Below are positions 57,541-64,000 of a stretch of DNA of 64,000 bases, piece by piece (positions within the stretch are counted from its first letter, which is position 1; each line of letters opens with the position of its first letter). Both the position numbers and the translations under genes were made by a program. Source of the DNA: Gaiellasilicea sp046594445. Lineage in GTDB: Bacteria; Actinomycetota; Thermoleophilia; Gaiellales; Gaiellaceae. The notes beneath the pieces were generated by a model. That model was not told where the DNA came from and ran no database searches. It worked only from the letters and a program-made list of their open reading frames with translations. The DNA lies in assembly GCA_046594445.1 (NCBI GenBank), contig JBKJSM010000002.1:49630-113629 (forward strand). Reading direction: 5' to 3'.

Positions 57541-58476
57541 ATGGCTGCCCGCTGGAAGCTCCTGACCGCGCTCTGGACCGTCTACCTGGTCTGGGGCTCG
57601 ACGTATCTCGCAATCAAGATCTCCGTCCGGAGCCTGCCCGCTCTGCTCTCGGCCGGCTTCCGCTTTCTCCTGGCCGGCGCGCTGCTCGCGCTCATCCTGA
57701 CGCTGCGCGGGCGGAGCATCCGCGTCAGCCCGCGGGAGCTTGCGGCGTCCGCCCTGGTCGGCCTGTCGCTGTTGACGCTCGGCGTCGGCATGGTCACGCT
57801 GGCGGAGACCCGGATCGACTCGAGCATCGCGGCGATGATCGCCGGGTCGGTGCCGCTGCAGGTGATCCTGCTGCGCACGCTCGCGCACGAGCGGGTTGCG
57901 ATCGCGACGCGGCTGAGCGTCGTCGCCGGCCTCGCCGGACTGGCGCTCGTCGTCGTTCCGGGTGGTGGGGGTGGAGCGAGCGCATGGGGCCTCGCGCTGG
58001 GGCTCTTCGCCAGCATCTCGTGGTCGCTCGGATCGTTTTTCGGCCACCGCTTGCCCCTGCCGCGCGACGGCTTCGTCGCCACGACCTGGGAGATGCTGAG
58101 CGCCGGCTTCTTCCTGCTCGTCCTAGGCGCCGCTACGGGCGAGCTCTGGTCAATGGAGCCGGCCGGCTTCACGCTCGAGTCCGTCGCGGCATGGCTCTAC
58201 CTCGCCGTCTTCGGCTCCCTGATCGGCTTCACGGCCTACGCGTGGCTGCTCCGGAACGCGCCCATCTCGAAGGTCGTCACGCACCAGTACGTGAACCCGC
58301 TCGTCGCGATCGCGCTCGGTGCGGCGCTGCTCGACGAGCAGATCACGCTCGCAACCGGCCTCGGCGCAACGCTGATCGTCGGCTCGGTCTTCGTCGCGGT
58401 GCGGCAGGAGGGCGCTACGCGCCGTTCACCTGGGAACGCTGATGCGCTAGGTACTCCAGCAGATCGGACCGGGTAA
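57541..58476 (+). CDS. EamA/DMT-family transporter
   Basis: 311 aa, ten helices in two EamA repeats (LVWGSTYLAIKISVRSLPAL; FGSLIGFTAYAWLLRNAPISKV). Resembles YedA-type amino-acid/metabolite exporters. The last 20 codons overlap the convergent cystathionine beta-synthase gene by 62 nt. Confidence 0.85.
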   Translation: MAARWKLLTALWTVYLVWGSTYLAIKISVRSLPALLSAGFRFLLAGALLALILTLRGRSIRVSPRELAASALVGLSLLTLGVGMVTLAETRIDSSIAAMIAGSVPLQVILLRTLAHERVAIATRLSVVAGLAGLALVVVPGGGGGASAWGLALGLFASISWSLGSFFGHRLPLPRDGFVATTWEMLSAGFFLLVLGAATGELWSMEPAGFTLESVAAWLYLAVFGSLIGFTAYAWLLRNAPISKVVTHQYVNPLVAIALGAALLDEQITLATGLGATLIVGSVFVAVRQEGATRRSPGNADALGTPADRTG

Positions 58477-59818
58477 GGATTGCGGCCGGCCGGCCGGCCG
58501 CCGAGACGACCACCGCCGCGCTCGGGCCGGACAAATCCGCGAAGACCTGATCCAGCGAGTCGCTGACGTCGACCGCGGCAAGCGGCGGCTGCATCGCGAC
58601 CGCGACGTCCTCGTTCAGGGCGTCGGGATTCTTGAAGACGCGATCGAGCACGCCGCGCTCCTGCAGCGAGCCGACGATGTCCGCGAGCGACTCGACGGGC
58701 TCGCTGCGCACGACCGGCAGCTGCGAGATCGAGTAGCGCTGCATCAGGTCGATCGCGGCGCCGATCTTGGCGTTCGACTCGATCGTGACGAGGTCCGGCA
58801 TCTCGTGCTCCTTGGCCCGCTTGTAGCGCAGCACCTGCTCGATCGTCGGAGCGGGCGCGCGCCGCTCGAGGAACCCGTACTGGAGCATCCAGTTGTCGTC
58901 GAAGAACTTCGACAGGTACGAGCGGCCCGAGTCCGGGAGGACGGTCAGGATCGTTGCGTCCGGACCGAGCTCCTTCGCAAGCTCGAGCGCGGCCCAGACG
59001 GTCGTCCCGGCGGAGCCGCCGGCGAGGATCCCCTCCTCTCGCGCGAGCCGGCGGGCGGTCACGAACGAGTCGCGGTCGGAAACGCGCACCCAGCGGTCGA
59101 CGACGTCGCGCGACATCGTGTCCGGCCAGGTGTCCTTGCCGATCCCCTCGACCAGGTACGGGTGCGTCTCCTCGGAGGTGTAGATGGATCCCTCGGGGTC
59201 GGCGCCGACGATCAGGATCTCGGGCTTCTGCTCCTTCAGGTAGCGGCCCGCCCCCGAGATCGTCCCGCCGGTGCCGACCGAGACGACGAGCGCGTCGATC
59301 TCGCCGCCGGTCTGCTCCCAGATCTCCGGCCCGGTGGTCTCGTAATGGGCCTGCGGATTGGCCATGTTCGAGTACTGATCCGGCTTGAAGCCGCCGGGGA
59401 TCTCCTCCGCGAGCCGGTCGGAGACGGAGTAGTAGCTCTCGGGCGAGTCGTGCTCGACCGCCGTCGGCGTGATCACGACCTCCGCCCCGTAGGCGCGCAG
59501 CATCGAGATCTTCTCCTGGCTCATCTTGTCCGGCATCACGAAGATGCAGCGGTAGCCGCGCGCCGCCGCCGCGATCGCGAGCCCGACGCCCGTGTTGCCG
59601 GAGGTCGGCTCGACGATCGTGCCGCCCGGACGCAGCTTCCCCTCGCGCTCGGCGGCCTCGATCATCGCCACCCCGATCCGATCCTTGTTCGAGCCGCCGG
59701 GGTTCAGGTACTCGAGCTTGGCGAGCAGCGTCGGCCGCACGTCGCGCGCGATCCGGTCGAGCCGCACGATCGGCGTGTCGCCGACGAGGCCGAGCAGCGT
59801 TGGGTACTCGCGCGCCAT
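58415..59818 (-). CDS. cbs: Cystathionine beta-synthase
   Basis: PLP enzyme condensing serine and homocysteine. 467 aa. PLP Lys in LNPGGSNKDRIG, EPTSGNTGVGLA, SVGTGGTISG phosphate loop, and FVMPDKMSQEK; then two C-terminal CBS regulatory domains (about residues 340-460). Size and layout match the actinobacterial Cbs with regulatory module. No heme-binding N-terminus. TAGGCT lies 9 nt before the ATG. Confidence 0.93.
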   Translation of the reverse strand: MAREYPTLLGLVGDTPIVRLDRIARDVRPTLLAKLEYLNPGGSNKDRIGVAMIEAAEREGKLRPGGTIVEPTSGNTGVGLAIAAAARGYRCIFVMPDKMSQEKISMLRAYGAEVVITPTAVEHDSPESYYSVSDRLAEEIPGGFKPDQYSNMANPQAHYETTGPEIWEQTGGEIDALVVSVGTGGTISGAGRYLKEQKPEILIVGADPEGSIYTSEETHPYLVEGIGKDTWPDTMSRDVVDRWVRVSDRDSFVTARRLAREEGILAGGSAGTTVWAALELAKELGPDATILTVLPDSGRSYLSKFFDDNWMLQYGFLERRAPAPTIEQVLRYKRAKEHEMPDLVTIESNAKIGAAIDLMQRYSISQLPVVRSEPVESLADIVGSLQERGVLDRVFKNPDALNEDVAVAMQPPLAAVDVSDSLDQVFADLSGPSAAVVVSAAGRPAAILTRSDLLEYLAHQRSQVNGA

Positions 59819-59841
59819 CGGCCGACAAGCCTACCGCGGGG

Positions 59842-61299
59842 CTAATCCGCCGAGGCGGCCGGATCCACGCGGAGCGCGCTCCAGCCGAGCGCTCCCGATA
59901 CGCCGATCAGCCGCTCGGAGACGCTGAGCCCGTTCATCCCGACCTCGCACTGCCACACGCCCTTCGCGTGATCCGAGCCGCGCATCTTGAAGATGCTGAG
60001 CGAGCGGCGCGTCTCCGACTCGATCTCGATGTAGCGGAGCAGAACGATGTTGTGGAAGAGGAACGAGAGACCGCCAAGAGGGTCGACGATCGCCGACGTC
60101 GTCGGCGTGTCGCTGGTGACCAGCGCCGACGCCCCACCGGCACGGATGAAGCCTGCCAGCGCGCGGGCGAAGGCGGGGAGCCGGTCGAGCTCCCGGGCGG
60201 CGAACACGAGCTCGCCGAGGCTGTCGACTGCGACCCGGCGAACGTCCCCGTCGGCGAGCGCGGCCCGCATGGCGGCGGCGACCTTGTCGAGATCGAGCTC
60301 CTCGCCCGGTATGTGGTGGATCGTGAGCAGGCCGGACGCGAGCGGCGTGGCGAGATCCCAGCCGAACGAGGCCGCCTTCTCGGCGAGCTGCGACGGGCTC
60401 TCCTGGAACGAGACGAAAAGGCAGCGCTCGCCGTCGACGAGCCCCTGGACGACGAAGTTCAGCGCGACCCCGGTCTTTCCCGTCCCCGACGGCCCCACGA
60501 TCGCCGTCGCCTCACCGTCGTGGATGCCGCCGCCCATCAACTCGTCGAGCTTCGGAATCCCGCTCACGATTCGCTTACCCACCGGCTCCTGAGCCTCCGG
60601 CGGCAACGCGATCGTCTCGAGTCGTGGATGGACCGTGATTCCCGGCTTGGCGATCGAGAACGAGTGCTTGCCGCCGAGCGGCGCGGCGCCACGCAGCTTG
60701 CGGACCCGCAGCCAGCGCCGGTCGACCGGCTCGCGCGCCTCGTACGCGAGCTCGAGGATCCCGTCGGCAAGCGAGAACTCGGGCAAGGTGCCGAGCTCGT
60801 CCGCCGAGTACTCCCCGAGAAACAGCAGGACAGTGTCGCTGTGGGCGACCTTGCCGGCGAGGTCGTAGAGCACCTTGCGCAGCGCAGCCTGGTCGACGAA
60901 GTCGCGCAAGCCCTTGGCGCTGTCGATCACGATGAGCGCCGGCTTGTCCTCGAAGCACGTGCGCACGATCTCGGTGATGAGGGGGCCGAGCGGGTCGTCG
61001 GGCCCCCGCTCCTCGAGCAGGATGTCGCCGAGGTGGAGGAAGTCGACTCGCTCGTTGAGCGCGGCCCGGTCGAAGAACTCGAACGCCTCGAGATGGCGGA
61101 CCATCTTGACGTGTGGCTCGATCAGCGTCGTGTAGTAGATCGCCTTGTGCTCGGGCGTCGCGATGGCGAAGCACATCTGCTGCGCGAGAATCGTCTTACC
61201 GGTGCCAGGCCCGCCGGCGACGACGACGAGCGAGCCAGGGAGCAGGCCGCCACCGAGGACGAGGTCGAGCTCGGGAACACCGGTTGCAATTCGTTTCAA
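59842..61299 (-). CDS. KaiC-like double RecA-domain ATPase
   Basis: 485 aa with two RecA/KaiC domains. Walker A GGPGTGKT (about 29-36) and GPSGTGKT (about 268-275); Walker B-like ALIVIDSAKGL and RRVAVDSLGEL. Each domain starts with a GVPELDLVLGGGL / GIPKLDELMGGGI motif. Lacks the C-terminal phosphorylation tail of cyanobacterial KaiC, and no KaiA/KaiB is near. Probably a signalling ATPase linked with response regulators. TTG start overlaps the tail of a broken receiver-domain gene (TTGA). Confidence 0.85.
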   Translation of the reverse strand: MKRIATGVPELDLVLGGGLLPGSLVVVAGGPGTGKTILAQQMCFAIATPEHKAIYYTTLIEPHVKMVRHLEAFEFFDRAALNERVDFLHLGDILLEERGPDDPLGPLITEIVRTCFEDKPALIVIDSAKGLRDFVDQAALRKVLYDLAGKVAHSDTVLLFLGEYSADELGTLPEFSLADGILELAYEAREPVDRRWLRVRKLRGAAPLGGKHSFSIAKPGITVHPRLETIALPPEAQEPVGKRIVSGIPKLDELMGGGIHDGEATAIVGPSGTGKTGVALNFVVQGLVDGERCLFVSFQESPSQLAEKAASFGWDLATPLASGLLTIHHIPGEELDLDKVAAAMRAALADGDVRRVAVDSLGELVFAARELDRLPAFARALAGFIRAGGASALVTSDTPTTSAIVDPLGGLSFLFHNIVLLRYIEIESETRRSLSIFKMRGSDHAKGVWQCEVGMNGLSVSERLIGVSGALGWSALRVDPAASAD

Positions 61300-61571
61300 A
61301 GAACCGCTCCTTCCTGGGTGAGGGTCTGTACGGTCTCCACTAGGACGTCGAGGTCGAACGGCTTCGTGCGATCAGCTCACGGCCGCCCATCACCGGCATC
61401 ATCAGGTCGGTCACGATCAGGTCCGGACGCCCTTCCTGCACGCGCTCGAGCGCCTCGGCGCCATCGCGCGCCTCGATCACCTCGTAGCCTTCGCTCTCAG
61501 GTTCACGCGGACGAGAAAGCGCATGCTGCGCTCGTCGTCGACTATGAGGATCGTTAGCAGGTTTTGTCCAC
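61296..61571 (-). pseudogene. Degraded response regulator receiver domain
   Basis: Pieces of a CheY-like receiver appear in three frames. First TILIVDDERSMRFLVRVNL (acidic pair), then after a shift SEGYEVIEARDGAEALERV and DLIVTDLMMPVMGGRELI (phospho-Asp). After another shift and a loss of about 40 residues comes TKPFDLDVLVETVQ with the Lys motif. A further indel is needed to reach a GTG near 61571. Neighbouring genes are intact, so either a real pseudogene or a local assembly fault. Once translationally coupled to the KaiC-like gene. Confidence 0.8.
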
Positions 61572-61587
61572 CTTTCGTCCCGGAAAG

Positions 61588-61608
61588 CCTGACCCTATCG
61601 CGGTCAGG
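61588..61608 (-). terminator. Hairpin directly after the MerB-like gene
   Basis: Perfect 7-bp arms CCTGACC/GGTCAGG with a 7-nt loop, beginning on the base after the stop codon of the MerB-like gene and followed by CTTTCC. Weak U-tract, so terminator function is tentative. Confidence 0.5.
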
Positions 61609-62298
61609 TCAAGCGAGCCGCCAGAACGTATCCGTGAGACCCAGGTCGTCGAGGATCGCCTGCGACTCGGCGGGGGTGCGTGGCCGCCAGTCCGGCTCCA
61701 ACCGCGTCCACCACCACCGGCGCGCGAGCTCGTGCAGCTCCAGCGCGGTCGTGGTCGCGCCTGGCTCCCAGCCGTTCGCGCCGAGCCAGCGCTGCAGGTG
61801 CTCCTCCGACCGGAGGAAGACCATCGTCGCTCAGGTGAAGCCGATGTCGTCCCACCAGCGGCGCGCGGGGACGAGGACGTGCCAGAGCAGCTCGGCGCCG
61901 CAGACGAGCTCGCCGTTGTGCACTTCGAGCTCGACGCGGTCGCCGCAGTCGGCGCAGACGGACTCGATCCGGCCGTCAGCGTGCAGCGCAGCGGGGATCC
62001 CGAGCGCGTCCCACGCGCAGTTTGCGAACCACGAGCGGCCGCCCGCCTCGACCCGGTGCGGCGTCTCGACGGCGGAGAACGGGTTCAACATCCGGATCTC
62101 GGTCGAGCCGGGATGGAGCACGAGCGCGTGCGCGTCGTGCAGGCGGCGCAACGACTCCTCCACCTCGTCGTGCTCGATGCCGAGCCCGACTGCGGTCTCA
62201 GCGGCCGTCTCCGCGCGGCCGTCCCGCACGAAGGACGAATAGATCCGGTTGCGAATACGCAGGTCGAGCTCGTCCACGAGACGAGTATCCGCAATCAA
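61609..62298 (-). CDS. Organomercurial lyase (MerB)-like selenoprotein candidate, UGA-coded Sec156
   Basis: Reading TGA 61833-61831 as Sec joins a 155-aa and a 73-aa open stretch in the same frame into 229 aa, close to MerB (about 212 aa). N-terminal helical domain (VDELDLRIRNRIY ... EVEESLRRLHDAHALVL); RSWFANCAWDALGIP gives Cys94 and Asp97, matching MerB Cys96/Asp99. DDIGFT-U-ATMVF places Sec156 at MerB Cys159, with nearly the same spacing (62 versus 63). After the TGA, FLRSEEHLQRWL and RPRTPAESQAILDDLGL continue the fold. A second CADC pair (115-118) may bind metal. A SECIS-like hairpin follows the UGA. TTG start 62298; GTG 62277 (VDELDL) is a good alternative. Substrate untested; could be organomercury or another thiol/selenol reaction. 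Confidence 0.75.
61801..61818 (-). promoter_or_regulatory. SECIS-like hairpin of the MerB-like gene
   Basis: Seven-bp stem UUCCUCC/GGAGGAG (one U-G pair) closed by a GGUC tetraloop at 61811-61808, 20-23 nt after the UGA. Same loop as the fdhA hairpin in this window and as E. coli fdhF, at a matching distance. Confidence 0.65.
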
Positions 62299-62307
62299 GG
62301 AGATGGG

Positions 62308-62484
62308 ATGAATCTTGGACTCGGTGCGATTCTGCTGATCGTCGCTGTGGTGCTGTTCCTGCTGTCTGCGCTGTCGGACAGCTCCACCGACTACATCTCG
62401 TGGGGCCTTGCCGCCTTCGCCGGCTCGTTCCTGGCCGGCGCTATGGGCTGGGGCGACCGGTCGCTGGGGAACAGCCGCAAATAA
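62308..62484 (+). CDS. Mini membrane protein
   Basis: 58 aa: MNLGLGAILLIVAVVLFLLSAL, then a short polar link and WGLAAFAGSFLAGAMGWG. Two hydrophobic helices. Good SD (AAGGAG) 5 nt before the ATG. Not recognised. Divergent from the MerB-like gene with about 10 bp between starts. Confidence 0.65.
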   Translation: MNLGLGAILLIVAVVLFLLSALSDSSTDYISWGLAAFAGSFLAGAMGWGDRSLGNSRK

Positions 62485-62499
62485 GGCCCCCCGGGACCC

Positions 62500-62571
62500 G
62501 GGCCGCGAAGCGGCCCCTTCAGGGATCTTCGCGCGATGGGCATCCGCTTCTGCGGATGCCCATCTTGCGCT
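62500..62571. repeat. 72-bp two-hairpin dispersed repeat, copy 2
   Basis: Same element as 19869-19940 (69/72). On the minus strand it begins at the purH stop: stem GATGGGCATCCGC/GCGGATGCCCATC (13 bp perfect, AGAA loop), linker, then GGGCCGC/GCGGCCC. Relative to copy 1, one G-C pair replaces an A-T pair at the same stem position, a compensatory change. Confidence 0.85.
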
Positions 62572-64000
62572 AATGGGACATGTGCCGGCGCCCGGTGAAG
62601 ACCATCGCGGCGCCGGCGCTCTCTACCGCGTCGATCACGTCCTCGTCGCGCTTGGATCCGCCGGGCTCGATCAGTGACGTCACACCGGCATCGAGCGCGT
62701 ACCGCGGCCCGTCCGGGAAGGGGAAGAACGCGTCGGATGCAAGCGACGCGCCCTCGAGCGTGTGGCCGTGCTGCTCCGCCTTCTCGACCGCGAGCTTGAC
62801 CGCGTCGACGCGGCTCATCTGCCCCACCCCGATCCCGATCGTCTGCAGGTCCTTGGCGATCACGATCGCGTTCGAGGCGACATGCTTGCAGACGCGCCAC
62901 GCGAACAGCAGGTCGCCCCAGTCGGCCTCGGTCGGCTGCCCGGCGACGACCTCCATCCCCTCGCGGTCGGCGACGTCCCAATCGCGGTCCTGCACGAGCA
63001 GGCCGCCAAGCACGCGCTTGTAGTCGCGCTCCGAGGCCTCGGTCGTCCGGCGCTCGACATCGTTCAGGATCCGCGTCGCCGGCTTGCGCACGAGCGCCTC
63101 GAGCGCGATCTCGTCGTAGCCCGGTGCGAAGAGCACCTCGACGAACTGCTCGGCCAGGCGACCGCCGAGCGTGGCGCTGACGGCGCGGTTGAGCACGACA
63201 ACGCCGCCGTAGGCGGAGAGCGGGTCGGCGGCGAGCGCCCGGTCGTAGGCCTCCTCGATCGTCGCTCCCACCGCGACGCCGCACGGGTTCGCGTGCTTGA
63301 CGATCACGCAGGCCGGCAGCGCGAACTCCCGGATCGCGAGCCGCGCGCCGTTGAGGTCGTTCAGGTTGTTGAAGGAGAGCTCGCGCCCGTGCAGCTGCTC
63401 GACGCGTGCGAGCAGGTGCGTTCGCGACCCCCGTTCCGAGTAGTACGCGGCGCCCTGATGCGGGTTTTCCCCGTAGGCCAGGTCGCGCTGCTTCTCGAAC
63501 ACCGGCGTGAAGATGGGCGGGAAGGACTCGCGGCCCGCGAACCAAGAGGCGATCGCTGCCTCGTAGGCGGCAGAGATCGCGAAGGCGGTGGCGGCGAGGC
63601 GGCGCCGCGTTTCGAGCGAGAGCGTGCCGGCTGCGCGGAGCTCCGCGAGCACGGCCTCATAATCCGCATGGCGGCAGACCGGAGCGACGTGCGCGAAGTT
63701 CTTGGCCGCGCCGCGCAGCATCGAGGGGCCGCCGACGTCGATCATCTCGACTGCCTCCTCCTCGCGCACGCCGTGCTCGCGGGCGACCTGCTCGAACGGG
63801 TAGAGGTTGACGCAGACGAGGTCGAACGGCTCGATCGCATGCTCTGCGAGCGCGGCGAGGTCGGTCTCGACCTCGCGCCTGGCGAGGATCCCCGCGTGGA
63901 TCTTCGGGTGGAGCGTCTTGACGCGGCCGCCGAGCATCTCCGGGAACTCGGTCAGGCTCTCGACCTGCGTCACCTTCAGGCCGAGCTCCTCGATGTAGGC
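62570..64000 (-). CDS. purH: Bifunctional AICAR transformylase/IMP cyclohydrolase, partial
   Basis: Last two steps of IMP synthesis. About 476 codons visible; the N-terminus lies beyond the right edge (reading enters at AYIEELGLKVTQVESLTEFPEM). MGS-like IMP cyclohydrolase segment LGGRVKTLHPKIHAGILARR, then the transformylase with YGENPHQGAAYY, LNDLNGARLAI, KHANPCGVAVG, and DAFFPFPDG near the C-terminus, ending GRRHMSH. The stop codon touches the 72-bp repeat. Confidence 0.95.
   Translation of the reverse strand, partial: AYIEELGLKVTQVESLTEFPEMLGGRVKTLHPKIHAGILARREVETDLAALAEHAIEPFDLVCVNLYPFEQVAREHGVREEEAVEMIDVGGPSMLRGAAKNFAHVAPVCRHADYEAVLAELRAAGTLSLETRRRLAATAFAISAAYEAAIASWFAGRESFPPIFTPVFEKQRDLAYGENPHQGAAYYSERGSRTHLLARVEQLHGRELSFNNLNDLNGARLAIREFALPACVIVKHANPCGVAVGATIEEAYDRALAADPLSAYGGVVVLNRAVSATLGGRLAEQFVEVLFAPGYDEIALEALVRKPATRILNDVERRTTEASERDYKRVLGGLLVQDRDWDVADREGMEVVAGQPTEADWGDLLFAWRVCKHVASNAIVIAKDLQTIGIGVGQMSRVDAVKLAVEKAEQHGHTLEGASLASDAFFPFPDGPRYALDAGVTSLIEPGGSKRDEDVIDAVESAGAAMVFTGRRHMSH

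Noticed and set aside
61609..61824. Separate 71-aa gene starting MVFLRSEEH downstream of the MerB-like frame
   Set aside because: It has no RBS of its own, is in the same frame as the upstream gene, and supplies exactly the missing C-terminal part of the MerB fold.

Overview
This is a very GC-rich (roughly 70% by eye), gene-dense bacterial window with almost no intergenic space. Many GTG and TTG starts, 4-nt stop/start overlaps (ATGA, GTGA, TTGA), the order rplM-rpsI-glmM-glmS...acpS-nnr, DUF6458/DUF6131-like mini membrane proteins, a PimA-like glycosyltransferase and a TerC gene behind a yybP-ykoY riboswitch point to an Actinomycetota chromosome. Thermoleophilia (Gaiellales/Solirubrobacterales-like) is my best guess; this is inference, not a database result. 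I see no rRNA, tRNA, CRISPR array, prophage or transposase. No gap without a gene reaches 300 bases.

Layout. 1-16 kb: nnr (cut by the left edge), acpS and a NagD-like phosphatase. Then comes a formate dehydrogenase block: an arfB-like gene, a NuoE/NuoF-type fusion, an Fdh alpha subunit with an in-frame UGA, birA, mobA and fdhD. After it lie glmS, glmM, rpsI, rplM, an MFS gene, a universal stress protein and terC with its manganese riboswitch. 16-25 kb: a divergent winged-helix regulator, acylphosphatase, guaA, guaB, a PfkB kinase, a D,D-carboxypeptidase, a LysM protein, pyrF and a DnaQ-UvrC fusion nuclease under a LexA-type box. 25-34 kb: HU, pyrE, a Roadblock protein, a YihY-type membrane protein, then murI-rph-mgtC-rdgB and a translationally coupled alkA-GNAT-GST-hydrolase-rhodanese operon. 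34-46 kb: NlpC/P60 hydrolase, tyrosine/homogentisate catabolism (hppD, hmgA, a FAH-like gene), a CDF transporter, an O-antigen-ligase-like protein, a FabL-type enoyl reductase and proline dehydrogenase. 46-64 kb: a membrane-anchored coiled-coil protein, xseA-xseB, a cNMP-binding protein, glycerate kinase, PimA-like and YbhN-like genes, an adenosine deaminase family protein, cystathionine beta-synthase, a KaiC-like ATPase preceded by a broken response regulator, a split MerB-like gene and purH (cut by the right edge).

The most interesting signal is selenocysteine. Two unrelated genes are interrupted by an in-frame TGA exactly where a catalytic Cys/Sec is expected, and reading continues in frame for the missing family length. 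They are fdhA (codon 351) and an organomercurial-lyase (MerB)-like gene (codon 156, aligning with MerB Cys159). Each TGA is followed, at nearly the same distance, by a hairpin with a GGUC tetraloop, the loop used by the E. coli fdhF SECIS element. The MerB-like case may be an undescribed selenoprotein and would be missed or split by ordinary gene callers.

Other notable signals: a promoter/operator/riboswitch stack at terC; a LexA box placed between -35 and -10 of the DnaQ-UvrC gene; a 72-bp two-hairpin repeat present twice with a compensatory base change; and many genes with a TANNNT -10 hexamer ending 6-7 nt before the start codon, which suggests widespread leaderless transcription.
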